A DNA stretch of 64,000 bases from Herpetosiphon sp042688385 (GCF_042688385.1 NZ_JBHUPY010000010.1:1-64000), one strand, 5' to 3'; positions 1-7,830 are shown, counted from the first letter of the stretch. A program made the numbers and translations. The notes: generated from the letters alone by a model not told the origin.

Positions 1-281
1 GTAATCATGTTTTTGATATAGTCGGCGTGGCCTGGGCAGTCGACGTGGGCATAGTGGCGATTTTCGGTTTCGTACTCGACGTGCGAAATCGAAATCGTAA
101 TCCCACGTGCGCGTTCTTCTGGAGCGTTATCGATTTGATCGAAAGCGCGGAATTCAGCGCGACCACGAAGTGCCATGGTTTTGGTGATGGCAGCGGTCAA
201 GGTGGTCTTGCCGTGGTCAACGTGGCCGATCGTCCCAATGTTGATGTGGGGCTTGTTCCGCTCGAACTTTTGCTTAGCCAT
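1..281 (-). CDS. tuf: Elongation factor Tu, N-terminal part (cut by window start)
   Basis: EF-Tu is the GTPase that carries aminoacyl-tRNA to the ribosome in the cytoplasm. The visible 93 residues begin MAKQKFERNKPHINIGTIG and contain the P-loop GHVDHGKT at residues 19-26, the switch I segment ARGITI, and the G3 segment DCPGH. The rest of the protein lies beyond base 1. The ATG at 281 is preceded by a strong AGGAGGAC ribosome site at 289-297. tRNA-Thr and tRNA-Tyr lie just upstream on the same strand and probably share the promoter at 603-631, as in the tyrU-glyT-thrT-tufB unit of E. coli. Identification is certain from the motifs; only the truncation limits the entry. Confidence 0.98.
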   Translation of the reverse strand, partial: MAKQKFERNKPHINIGTIGHVDHGKTTLTAAITKTMALRGRAEFRAFDQIDNAPEERARGITISISHVEYETENRHYAHVDCPGHADYIKNMI

Positions 282-376
282 TGAGTGTTTGTCCTCCTAC
301 AATCCCAAAAAGGGGTTTTGTAAGTTTCAATGAAAACGACCCGCACAAAGTGTCGGATCGTTTTCCAGCATAGGTA

Positions 377-452
377 TGGAGCCCTTGACGGAACTCGAAT
401 CCGTGACCTCACCCTTACCAAGGGTGTGCTCTACCAACTGAGCTACAAGGGC
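377..452 (-). tRNA. tRNA-Thr (anticodon GGT)
   Basis: Read on the minus strand, this 76-nt stretch folds as a complete cloverleaf. The acceptor stem pairs GCCCTTG with CAAGGGC, the discriminator base is T, and the CCA end is encoded (377-379). The D arm contains AGCTCAGTTGGTAGAGC. The anticodon stem CACCC/GGGTG closes the loop TTGGTAA with anticodon GGT (Thr). The T arm contains GGTTCGA-like TTCGAGT. It sits 95 bases upstream of tuf and 26 bases downstream of tRNA-Tyr, so all three are probably cut from one transcript. Confidence 0.97.
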
Positions 453-478
453 ATTTGTCTTTGACATGGAAAACAAGT

Positions 479-563
479 TGGTGGGCAGGGAGGGATTCGA
501 ACCCCCGTAGGCGAAGCCAGCGGATTTACAGTCCGCCCCATTTGACCGCTCTGGTACCTACCC
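479..563 (-). tRNA. tRNA-Tyr (anticodon GTA), class II with long variable arm
   Basis: An 85-nt class II tRNA on the minus strand. The acceptor stem pairs GGGTAGG with CCTGCCC (one G-T wobble), followed by discriminator A and an encoded CCA (479-481). The anticodon stem GCGGA/TCCGC closes the loop CTGTAAA with anticodon GTA. A long variable arm (GGCTTCGCC hairpin) and the T arm GGGTTCGAATCCC follow. The length and extra arm fit bacterial tRNA-Tyr. It is the first gene after the consensus promoter at 603-631. Confidence 0.97.
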
Positions 564-602
564 ACTTTTTTGTAAACCTGCCATTTTCTGGCAGCGCGGG
601 TG

Positions 603-631
603 ATTATAGCTGAAGATTGATTACTTGTCAA
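603..631 (-). promoter_or_regulatory. Perfect-consensus sigma70 promoter for tRNA-Tyr/tRNA-Thr/tuf
   Basis: On the minus strand the -35 box is TTGACA (626-631) and the -10 box is TATAAT (603-608), separated by exactly 17 bases. All twelve hexamer bases match consensus. The -35 box overlaps the stop codon of the aminotransferase gene (628-630). Between the likely start site near 596 and the first tRNA there is a small hairpin, CTGCCA/TGGCAG around TTTTC (578-594). A maximal promoter is expected for stable RNA and EF-Tu. Confidence 0.93.
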
Positions 632-1761
632 ATTGTAAGGTTCTGGGCAAGTTTTTGAATCCCAGCGCGCCATTGGCTTGGCTCAGTCAAGGCCGAAAGC
701 ATAATCCGACAATCATCATTCCAATCGAAAAAGAAGCCAGGATGCACCAACACACCTTGCTCGATTAAGCGCACAACCAAGGCTTCATCGTCATATTCAT
801 CGCGCACTTGGAGAAACAGATAGTAGCCGCCTGCTGGCTCGCTCCAGATCAAACGTGGGTGCTCCGCCAAGTGCGCTCGCGCATAATCAATATTGCTGCG
901 CACACGCTCCAGCATCTGAGCAATAAACTCCGGCGCTGTCTGCAATAGATCGGGCAACATGCTCTGAATCAGCGTGCTACAACTCAGAAAGGTGTCGTTG
1001 ATCAATTCTAAGCGTTCTGCATAAGGCTGCGCCGCGTGGTTCAGCGCAATCCAGCCCAACTTGAGGTCAGGCAAGGCTAAGAGCTTCGAAATCCCATTCA
1101 GGTGAAATACAGGCACTTCTGGGTGCAGCACGCCCAAGGGTGGTACGGCTGGCTTGGCAAGCGCAAATGGCGCAAATACTTCATCGCAGATCAACGCAAT
1201 CCCAAGCTGTTGCAAGGCCGCAATTGGCTCGCTAATAATCGCGCCAGTTGGATTGTGCGGCGAGATCAGCAAAATTGCACGCGTGCGCTCATCTGCTGCC
1301 GCTAACAACGAAGCCTGATCAAGCGCCCAATCGTTGGCAGGATCAAGCTCGTAGGTGCGCAACTCAACGTGATGCAAATCGGCCAGATATTCAAACAACG
1401 GGTAGGTTACATTCGGGCCAAGAATATTATCGCCTGGCGCGGTCAGCAGCGAAAATAGCAAGCTATAGGCTTCGCTGGTGCTGGCAGTAATAAAAATATC
1501 ATCAAGCGTCAGCGCCAAGGCTGGGGTGCGTTGCTGATAATAATTGATAATTGCTTGGCGCGCTGGCTCCAAACCTCGTGGATTTGGCTCGTAACGCCGT
1601 TGCCGCCAATAGTTGCTGGCTGCATGCTCAAGCACCTCAGGCGGAAAAAGCAAACCTTGCTGGGTTGGATTGCTACTGGTCAGATCAATAAAATGACCCG
1701 CCGCAGCGCGGCGAGCCATTTCAATCTGGTTGGGGGTTAAATCTGTATCGTCAAAAACCAC
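628..1761 (-). CDS. PLP-dependent aminotransferase, class I/II
   Basis: A 377-residue fold-type I pyridoxal-phosphate enzyme, probably transferring amino groups between an amino acid and a 2-oxo acid in the cytoplasm. Visible family features are SPHNPTGA (residues 167-174), the PLP-binding acidic pair CDEV (193-194), and the Schiff-base lysine in GISK (K226), followed by KLGW. The length is usual for the aspartate/histidinol-phosphate aminotransferase superfamily; the substrate cannot be read from the sequence. Translation starts at GTG 1761, because the nearest upstream ATG runs at once into a stop. The STAS-domain gene ends 11 bases upstream, and AGGA overlaps that end, so the two genes are probably co-transcribed. 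Confidence 0.85.
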   Translation of the reverse strand: MVFDDTDLTPNQIEMARRAAAGHFIDLTSSNPTQQGLLFPPEVLEHAASNYWRQRRYEPNPRGLEPARQAIINYYQQRTPALALTLDDIFITASTSEAYSLLFSLLTAPGDNILGPNVTYPLFEYLADLHHVELRTYELDPANDWALDQASLLAAADERTRAILLISPHNPTGAIISEPIAALQQLGIALICDEVFAPFALAKPAVPPLGVLHPEVPVFHLNGISKLLALPDLKLGWIALNHAAQPYAERLELINDTFLSCSTLIQSMLPDLLQTAPEFIAQMLERVRSNIDYARAHLAEHPRLIWSEPAGGYYLFLQVRDEYDDEALVVRLIEQGVLVHPGFFFDWNDDCRIMLSALTEPSQWRAGIQKLAQNLTI

Positions 1762-1772
1762 AAGCTACATTC

Positions 1773-2846
1773 CTAAATTGCAATATTCTTTTCGGCGATA
1801 ATTTTAGCAATGCCATCGCGCAACGAGCCAGCGGTGCGCAGGCCTTCCCACGTGATGCCAAGCGCGACTAAGGTGCTCGCAACATGAGCGCGAATCCCAG
1901 TAATCACACATTCAGCGCCAAGCAAACGAATTGCCCGCGCCAACTGAATCAGGTGTTGAGCAGTAGCAGTATCAACCACCGAAACGGCAGTAATATCGAG
2001 CAAGACTGTATGCGCTCGCTCTTGCGCTACCCGATTCAACAACAAATCGGTGAGATTTTCGAGGCGTTTGCTTTCGAGGTGGCCAACGATTGGCAGCACC
2101 AAAACCCCATCGAGCACAGGAATAACCGGCGTTTCGAGGTCGCGTACCAATTCCAGCAAGCGGGCTTGCTCGGCTGCTTGGCGCTCAACCTGAGCTAAGG
2201 TTTTAGCCTGGGCTGCTTGCGATTCCTCAGCAATCCGGCGACGCTCATTGGCCTCATTCAACGATTGACGCAAGGTATTGCTCAAACCAAGCAACAACAG
2301 CGCAATCATCACAATCCCGCCACCAATAAAGGCTGGCACCAGCACTTTGGAAATAACCAAATTCAGGTGCAAGTTATTGAGCCATTCTGGCGGAGTTTGT
2401 TGCACGCCATTCAAAATCGCAAAAATAATCGTAAAGACCACGCCAATGACTGCTGACCAGGTAATTAATTCGTGGCGATCAGCGGTAACTGCATAAATAC
2501 TCACCACACTGGTGACCGAAATTGCAATCAAATAGCCATTTTGGAAGAAGAGCGCAATTTCAATTAAGGCAACCATCGAGCTAACCAAGGCAGCCCACAA
2601 ACGCCATTGCACTGGCTTGTGATTGGTATACCACAAAATCCCGGTCGAACCAATCGATGAGATCGAGAGGATTAGCATTTGAATCCAAGCGTCGTTGCCA
2701 CTAAAGAAATTGAACAGAAACAGGAAGAAGAGGCTCAGTGCGGTCGAACCATTAACAAAGATCCAAACCAAATGAATCCGATCAAGCAGGGATTTGCGCG
2801 CAGGCGATAACTCATTGTCGTCAATGGCGGCGGGAAGTAAACTCAT
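1773..2846 (-). CDS. Membrane protein with C-terminal STAS domain (RsbR-like)
   Basis: 357 residues from ATG 2846. The N-terminal half holds about six hydrophobic helices (residues 20-180). A coiled-coil rich in Ala, Gln and Glu follows (about 190-240), then a STAS domain (about 245-350). The STAS part contains LLDITAVSVVDTATAQHL, the layout of RsbR/RsbS stressosome proteins, whose conserved Thr/Ser residues are phosphorylated by RsbT. This suggests a membrane sensor in a partner-switching pathway, but no kinase or phosphatase partner lies in the window. The open frame extends further upstream; that part is rejected because this start overlaps the stop of the small upstream gene as ATGA, which indicates translational coupling. 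Confidence 0.82.
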   Translation of the reverse strand: MSLLPAAIDDNELSPARKSLLDRIHLVWIFVNGSTALSLFFLFLFNFFSGNDAWIQMLILSISSIGSTGILWYTNHKPVQWRLWAALVSSMVALIEIALFFQNGYLIAISVTSVVSIYAVTADRHELITWSAVIGVVFTIIFAILNGVQQTPPEWLNNLHLNLVISKVLVPAFIGGGIVMIALLLLGLSNTLRQSLNEANERRRIAEESQAAQAKTLAQVERQAAEQARLLELVRDLETPVIPVLDGVLVLPIVGHLESKRLENLTDLLLNRVAQERAHTVLLDITAVSVVDTATAQHLIQLARAIRLLGAECVITGIRAHVASTLVALGITWEGLRTAGSLRDGIAKIIAEKNIAI

Positions 2847-3049
2847 TCTGAACGCCCTTTCTTTAGAATGGTATCTTCTATGTCGTGGGCGGTGAGGGAT
2901 ACCATTGCCACAATTGATAGCACGACAAAACTGAGCAAAGCTAATGGTGCAATGGTTAAGGCTCCTGCATACAGCAAGCCGATTCCTAAAATCAACGTTG
3001 CCAAGGCAGCCAAACCAAGCTGTTTCGCAGATGGTAATGATCGTTGCAT
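2843..3049 (-). CDS. Small two-helix membrane protein, function unknown
   Basis: A 68-residue protein from ATG 3049, beginning MQRSLPSAKQLG. Two hydrophobic stretches (about residues 12-30 and 33-52) form a helical hairpin, with a charged tail DIEDTILKKGRSE. Its stop overlaps the start of the STAS sensor by four bases (ATGA), so the two are translated together and may work together in the membrane. An in-frame ATG at 3094 would add 15 residues, but it lies within the palindrome at 3083-3099 and has no better ribosome site. I recognise no family. Confidence 0.6.
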   Translation of the reverse strand: MQRSLPSAKQLGLAALATLILGIGLLYAGALTIAPLALLSFVVLSIVAMVSLTAHDIEDTILKKGRSE

Positions 3050-3082
3050 AGTGAAAAACCCGTTGGGAAAAATGGTTATTCG

Positions 3083-3099
3083 TGAGTATGACATACTCA
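3083..3099. promoter_or_regulatory. 17-bp palindrome, candidate operator
   Basis: TGAGTATG-A-CATACTCA is a perfect 8-bp inverted repeat about one base. It lies 34 bases upstream of the chosen start of the small membrane protein that leads the STAS/aminotransferase unit. Its position and symmetry suggest a dimeric repressor or activator site; the regulator is not known. Confidence 0.45.
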
Positions 3100-3302
3100 G
3101 TCAGTTCGTGCAACTAGAAATAACAGGACTATAGGACTTTATTTATGGGTTACCTAGGGATATATGCCACTCAAAGGGGTTGGATTTGCTCCCCCAGATA
3201 GTACCAGAGCTACTCATACATTTGGCCCATCAGCATGTTTGGCCTTGCTACCCAAACAAAGGCGGTTTGCTCGCGCACCAGTGCTTTTGCCACGTAGCTA
3301 TT

Positions 3303-3497
3303 TGTAATGGTACATTGGATTGGCAATCATGTTCCCTCACCCCCCACCCCCCTCGCCCACTGAACGCGGGCGAGGGGGAGCCGTCGTTTTGTATCACGCA
3401 TCGCAATAGAACCGCACGATTAAAGCCCCTCGCCCGCGCACGGGAGCGAGGTTGCGGTGAGGGGATCAAGCCGTGGTTAACCGCATGTACCAGTACA
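3303..3497 (+). mobile_element. MITE-like element, complete copy A (195 bp) with 6-bp target duplication
   Basis: The element runs from TGTAATGGTACAT to ATGTACCAGTACA, 13-bp terminal inverted repeats with one mismatch. It is flanked on both sides by GCTATT (3297-3302 and 3498-3503), a perfect 6-bp target duplication. Inside lies the GC-rich core shared by nine loci in the window: an outer stem CCCTCACC/GGTGAGGG around two hairpins built from CCCTCGCCC/GGGCGAGGG-type arms. No open reading frame is credible, so mobility would need a transposase in trans. It fills the 510-bp gap between the STAS unit and the carboxypeptidase gene. Confidence 0.8.
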
Positions 3498-3624
3498 GCT
3501 ATTGGCTAGCATTCTACACCATCAGAATACATATTCTGGCTCGCCGATTGGCCATGAATTGAATTATAATGACAAGGCGGGTGTGCATCGTTGCACAAGC
3601 GTGCCACATGTGTAGGAGAACCGA

Positions 3625-5130
3625 ATGCAAGAACAATTAGCTGATTTGAAGGAAAAAATTGGGGTTGCGCAAGATTTATCGTATGCTGGCGCTGTCTTAA
3701 ATTGGGATCAAAGCACCTATATGCCCAATGGGGGAGCCGAAGCTCGCGGTCGCCAAATGGCAACGCTGAGCCGCTTGGCCCACGAACACGCCACCTCAGC
3801 CGAGGTTGGGCGCTTGCTCGATAAGCTCGTGCCTTGGGCCGAGCAGCAAGATCCCGAGTCGGATGATGCAGCTTTAGTGCTCGTCACCAAGCGCGATTAC
3901 GACCAAGCGGTGCGTGTGCCAAGCGAGTTTATCGCCGAATTGTATTCGCACATCGCCAAAACCTATACCGCTTGGACCCAAGCTCGCCCCAACAACGACT
4001 TCGCAGCAGTTGCACCGTTGCTCGAAAAAACCTTGGATCTCAGCCGCCGCTATGCCGAGTTCTTCGGCCCAAGCGAGCACATCGCCGATCCATTAATCGA
4101 TTTGGCCGACCAAGGCATGACGGTCGCCAAGATTCGGGAGATTTTTGGCCCTTTGCGCGAACAACTCGTGCCCTTGGTCAAAACCATCACCGAGCAACCA
4201 GCCGCCGACGATAGCTGCTTGTTGCAACACTATCCAGAAGCCGAGCAATTGGCCTTTGGCGAGAGCTTGATCCGCGAAATTGGCTACGATTTCGAACGCG
4301 GTCGCCAAGATAAAACCCATCACCCATTTATGACCAAGTTCTCGATTGGCGACGTGCGGATTACCACCCGTTTCCGTGACAACGACCTGAGCGATGGCTT
4401 GTTCAGCACGATTCACGAAACTGGCCACGCGGTCTATGAGTTGGGCGTAAACCCAGCCTATGAAAACACGCCATTAGCCAGCGGCGCATCGGCGGGCACG
4501 CACGAATCGCAATCGCGCTTGTGGGAAAATGTGGTTGGTCGCAGCCGCGCCTTCTGGCAATACGCCTATCCCAAGGCCCAAGCTGCCTTCCCAAGCCAAC
4601 TTGGCAACGTCGATCTCGAAACTTTCTATCGCGCAATCAACAAAGTGCAACGCTCGTTGGTGCGCACCGATTCCGATGAAGTGACCTATAACTTGCACGT
4701 CATGATTCGCTTCGATTTGGAATTGGCCTTGCTCGAAGGCAAATTAGCAATTCGCGATTTGCCCGAAGCCTGGCACGAACGCTATCGCAGCGATTTGGGC
4801 ATTACTGCGCCAGATGATCGTGATGGCGTGCTGCAAGATGTACACTGGTATGGTGGGATTATTGGTGGCTCGTTCCAAGGCTACACCTTGGGCAACATTC
4901 TCAGTGCGCAAATTTTCGATGCCGCTGTAAAGGCCAACCCCAGTATTCCAACCGAAATTAGCCAAGGCCAATTTGCCAATCTACACAACTGGTTGAAAGC
5001 CAACATGTATGTGTATGGCCGCAAATACAGCGTTCCAACCTTGATCCGCAAAGTAACTGGCCAAGACCTCAGCATCGAGCCATACATCCGCTATCTGCGC
5101 ACCAAATACGGCGAGCTTTATTCGTTGTAA
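3625..5130 (+). CDS. M32 family metallocarboxypeptidase (Taq type)
   Basis: A 501-residue cytoplasmic zinc carboxypeptidase that removes C-terminal amino acids from peptides. It contains the HExxH motif as HETGH (about residues 264-268) and the downstream HESQSRLWEN segment (about 292-301) that supplies the third zinc ligand in this family. Later conserved blocks include DEVTYNLHVMIRF and WYGGIIGGSFQGYTLGN. Length matches the usual 490-510 residues. ATG 3625 follows GTAGGAGAACC. The gene is flanked by MITE copy A upstream and a hairpin terminator downstream and appears monocistronic. Confidence 0.95.
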   Translation: MQEQLADLKEKIGVAQDLSYAGAVLNWDQSTYMPNGGAEARGRQMATLSRLAHEHATSAEVGRLLDKLVPWAEQQDPESDDAALVLVTKRDYDQAVRVPSEFIAELYSHIAKTYTAWTQARPNNDFAAVAPLLEKTLDLSRRYAEFFGPSEHIADPLIDLADQGMTVAKIREIFGPLREQLVPLVKTITEQPAADDSCLLQHYPEAEQLAFGESLIREIGYDFERGRQDKTHHPFMTKFSIGDVRITTRFRDNDLSDGLFSTIHETGHAVYELGVNPAYENTPLASGASAGTHESQSRLWENVVGRSRAFWQYAYPKAQAAFPSQLGNVDLETFYRAINKVQRSLVRTDSDEVTYNLHVMIRFDLELALLEGKLAIRDLPEAWHERYRSDLGITAPDDRDGVLQDVHWYGGIIGGSFQGYTLGNILSAQIFDAAVKANPSIPTEISQGQFANLHNWLKANMYVYGRKYSVPTLIRKVTGQDLSIEPYIRYLRTKYGELYSL

Positions 5131-5158
5131 AATAGCTTTCCACACAGGAAACCGTTGT

Positions 5159-5190
5159 CGGGGTTGGTTTGTAGAAGACCAACCCCGTTT
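5159..5190 (+). terminator. Intrinsic terminator after the carboxypeptidase gene
   Basis: A perfect 10-bp stem CGGGGTTGGT/ACCAACCCCG (5159-5168 and 5178-5187) with a 9-base loop, followed by TTTGTG. It lies 28 bases past the stop codon. The short T tract makes it a moderate rather than a strong terminator. Confidence 0.65.
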
Positions 5191-5213
5191 GTGAATTGTT
5201 CATGGGTGATTGC

Positions 5214-6275
5214 ATGGATCGGTTGCTTTGGTTTCGCAAACCGCGTTTGCTCAATCTTTTGGCTGGTTGGCGTGATCTCACAGCCCTCGTCGCACTCCGC
5301 GCTAGTATTCTTGCCACCACGACCCACCTTGCTGATTATGCTGATGGTGTTGCTGATCAGGCCGAAAGTGTGGCCTATGAGTATGATTATTTGCTGGGTG
5401 AATTGCAGCAAATTAGCGATGCCCAGACGCTCGAACGCGCCCATTACTACATCGATCGCTTGAGCCGCAGCATTGCCACAGTTCGCACCACCGCCATCAA
5501 CGATATTAATCTCAATCGGTGGAAGGAATACGACGATATTAACACCGATAGCTTGTGGATGATCGATCGCCGCGATGGCTCAGGCGTGCATTCGGCAGGC
5601 TATTGGGGCAATTTTGTGCCGCAAATTCCCAATCAGTTGATGCGGCGTTATACCAAACAAGGCGATTGGGTGCTTGATACCTTTGCTGGCTCGGGCACGA
5701 CGCTGATCGAAGGCCAGCGACTTGGGCGCAATGTGCTTGGGGTCGAATTGCAAGAACATATGGTTGAATACGCCAACCAAGCAGTTGATCGCGAGCCAAA
5801 TCCAGCGGCAATTATTGCGCGTTCGGTGCATGGCGATTGCACCACAATCAATTGGCAAGCACTTTTAGCTGATTATGGTCAGCGCCATGTGCAGCTGGCA
5901 ATTATGCACCCGCCCTATTTCGATATTATTAATTTCAGCGATGACGAGCGCGATTTATCCAACGCGCCCTCGGTCGATGATTTTCTGGCCCAAATGGCGG
6001 CGGCGGTTGCGCGAGTCGTGCCTGTGTTGCAACGGGGTCGGCATCTGGCGGTGATTATCGGCGATAAATATATGCATGGCGAGTGGGTTGCGCTCGGTTT
6101 TCGCACCATGGAAGTAGTGCAGCAACAAGGCTTTCAACTCAAAAGCATCATCGTCAAAAACTTTGAAGAAACGACCGGCAAGCGCCACCAGAAAGAGCTG
6201 TGGCGCTACCGAGCCTTGGTTGGCGGCTTCTACATCTTCAAGCACGAGTATATTTTTCTGTTTCGTAAAAAGTAA
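5214..6275 (+). CDS. Orphan DNA methyltransferase, N4/N6 amino class
   Basis: A 353-residue protein from ATG 5214. Motif I, DTFAGSGTT (about 155-163), binds S-adenosylmethionine, and the catalytic motif IV is MHPPYFDI (about 231-238). Motif I-like before IV is misleading here, since this family can be permuted; the general match is to the PF01555-type N4-cytosine/N6-adenine methylases. Motif IV begins with His where D, N or S is standard. There is no restriction endonuclease or specificity gene nearby, so it is an orphan. ATGs at 5202 and 5214 are both possible; 5214 is preferred because GGTGA precedes it by five bases. The N-terminal 120 residues are helical and of unknown role. Confidence 0.75.
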   Translation: MDRLLWFRKPRLLNLLAGWRDLTALVALRASILATTTHLADYADGVADQAESVAYEYDYLLGELQQISDAQTLERAHYYIDRLSRSIATVRTTAINDINLNRWKEYDDINTDSLWMIDRRDGSGVHSAGYWGNFVPQIPNQLMRRYTKQGDWVLDTFAGSGTTLIEGQRLGRNVLGVELQEHMVEYANQAVDREPNPAAIIARSVHGDCTTINWQALLADYGQRHVQLAIMHPPYFDIINFSDDERDLSNAPSVDDFLAQMAAAVARVVPVLQRGRHLAVIIGDKYMHGEWVALGFRTMEVVQQQGFQLKSIIVKNFEETTGKRHQKELWRYRALVGGFYIFKHEYIFLFRKK

Positions 6276-6281
6276 GCGCAG

Positions 6282-6424
6282 GATCAAAAGAGCATAGAGC
6301 ATAGAACATAGAGCATAAAGCACAAGGATCAAATCCAAATTATTGTTAACCACGAAGAACACGAAGAGCACGAAGGATATAGATATTGACATTGCTTAGC
6401 GTTCTTCGCGCTCTTCGCGGTTAA
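6282..6424. repeat. Degenerate short tandem repeats (7-mer and 9-mer)
   Basis: The gap between two convergent genes holds two repeat patches. Bases 6290-6325 repeat a 7-mer of the form GAGCATA/GAACATA. Bases 6350-6424 hold 9-mers of the form CACGAAGAA and CTTCGCGCT, arranged roughly head to head. Similar sequences recur at 14740-15445, 21836-22030, 38868-39345, 58243-58582 and 62610-62835. Confidence 0.75.
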
Positions 6425-6428
6425 AATT

Positions 6429-7721
6429 CTACTCCTCACCTTTGCGCCAATAGCGGGAGCCAGTACCATCGCGCTCAAACAGTTTCACATCGATCAAATA
6501 ACGGCGTAGGTTGGCCACATCGCTGCCAGTGTGCTGCTTGAGCAGTTCGTTAACTTCACGCTCACTATATTCACGCCCAAGCTCAAATTGCCCAGCCAAA
6601 TACTCCAACACGGGAATCCGATCGCTATGTTTGCTTGGCCAAGTAACCATACGCCCCTCGCGATTGAAAAAGCGTTGAATGCTGCTGGGCACAGCTGATT
6701 CTGCTTGATCTGGGCTGGTTTGGGCTTGGCTGGACTGAGCGAGTGCTTGCTCAAACGCCGCAAAAGTGGCCCCAAGTTGGCTCGTAACCAAGCGATAGCT
6801 TTTGGTTGCGCCACCTGATCGCCGTTCGTGCACAAAGCCAGCGTTACGCAGAATGTTCAAATGGCGCGAAACGCTCGATTGGGGCAATTGAGTTTGGCTA
6901 ATAATCGCTTGAGCTGGCAATTCGCCCTGCGCCAATAGCTCCATAATTTGAATCCGGGCTGCATCGGCCAAGGCTTGTAGCCGAAACAAAAGCTCGTTGC
7001 GGCTCACCACCCGAGGCTGAAGCTCGTTGCTGCTGCCAAAACCAATGCCAACCCACAAACAATTTGAATCAACCAAAAAGGTCGTGAGGCTAGCATTTTG
7101 GGTTGCAGCAAACAGCCGAATTTGGCGTTGCCCTTGTAATTGCTGCCAAGCTTGATTGACTGCATAGCCCAAGTTTTGGCGAAACCCATTGAGCGCAGCT
7201 TGGTCGGGAATTTGGCTTTGAAGCTGATGTTTGAGCTGGCTGATTGCAGTTTGGGCTTGTTGCCATTCGCTTTGCAGCCAAGTTTGCCACATATGCGCAA
7301 GATGCTGAAAAACCCGCGCCAACAATTCGGCGGGCTGTTGCATCGCCGCTAACAAGGCTTGTTGGGTTGCCAACTCGCTATAAATACCAGCATTGCGCAA
7401 GCCCTGCCACAGCCGTTCGCTGCTGAGCGAGCCTTGATTGCCAGCAAGTTCGAGAATCTGGTGTTGCAGCTGCGCAACCCATGCAGCAGGCTCGGCGTTG
7501 TGTAATTCGCTCAAATAAGCATCCATCGTTTGGCTCGGATCTGCGGGCAATAAGCCAAAACTGAGGCTGGCGACCAACTGATTATCGGCCAATTCTTGGG
7601 CGCTGAGGGCTTGGGCTGTGCGTTGAACCCACGCCGTCGCACCGCGCAAACTGCTTGTTTGATTAAGCAATTGCAGCGTGTTAAGGCTATCGGCAACTGC
7701 CGATATTTGAAATTGCATCAT
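6429..7721 (-). CDS. ArsR-family HTH regulator fused to a DUF2087 domain
   Basis: A 430-residue regulator. Residues 1-230 form a Gln- and Ala-rich helical domain I do not recognise. A winged helix of ArsR type spans about 240-310, including ADAARIQIMELL and the recognition helix QSSVSRHLNIL. A DUF2087 domain covers about 350-428 and contains FFNREGRMVTWPSK and the end LRRYLIDVKLFERDGTGSRY. DUF2087 is known as a tail of bacterial transcription factors. There is no CxC metal motif, so the ligand is unlikely to be a metal held in the alpha-3 site. A 9-bp perfect inverted repeat lies just upstream of the start and is probably its own operator. Start is the first of two adjacent ATGs at 7721, with GTGAGA as ribosome site. 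Confidence 0.85.
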   Translation of the reverse strand: MMQFQISAVADSLNTLQLLNQTSSLRGATAWVQRTAQALSAQELADNQLVASLSFGLLPADPSQTMDAYLSELHNAEPAAWVAQLQHQILELAGNQGSLSSERLWQGLRNAGIYSELATQQALLAAMQQPAELLARVFQHLAHMWQTWLQSEWQQAQTAISQLKHQLQSQIPDQAALNGFRQNLGYAVNQAWQQLQGQRQIRLFAATQNASLTTFLVDSNCLWVGIGFGSSNELQPRVVSRNELLFRLQALADAARIQIMELLAQGELPAQAIISQTQLPQSSVSRHLNILRNAGFVHERRSGGATKSYRLVTSQLGATFAAFEQALAQSSQAQTSPDQAESAVPSSIQRFFNREGRMVTWPSKHSDRIPVLEYLAGQFELGREYSEREVNELLKQHTGSDVANLRRYLIDVKLFERDGTGSRYWRKGEE

Positions 7722-7733
7722 ATTCTCACTTAT

Positions 7734-7760
7734 TTATTCAATAATTGGATAATTGAATAA
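7734..7760. promoter_or_regulatory. Candidate auto-operator of the ArsR/DUF2087 regulator
   Basis: TTATTCAAT (7734-7742) and ATTGAATAA (7752-7760) are perfect 9-base inverted repeats with a 9-base spacer. The site ends 12 bases upstream of the regulator start. ArsR-family repressors commonly bind AT-rich inverted repeats of this kind overlapping their own promoter. Confidence 0.65.
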
Positions 7761-7830
7761 TAAAATAATCCAGCGAGCAGCAAATCAGCCTTCGGAGGGA
7801 TGTTGTTGCACAGCCAAGCGTGCTACTACT

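Noticed and set aside
2847..3113. N-terminal extension of the STAS protein to a 446-residue form
   Set aside because: It overlaps the small membrane protein in another frame; the ATGA overlap and hydrophobic small ORF explain the region better.
3248..3469. Open frames inside hairpin repeats (also 7848-8087, 19202-19420, 31093-31323, 62546-62829)
   Set aside because: They follow the GC-rich hairpin element and give similar Pro/Arg/Gly peptides such as PHPPAPSPT at each copy; the element shows structure, not coding, conservation.
5214..6275. Restriction-modification system
   Set aside because: Only a methyltransferase is present; neighbours are a carboxypeptidase and a regulator, with no nuclease or specificity subunit.
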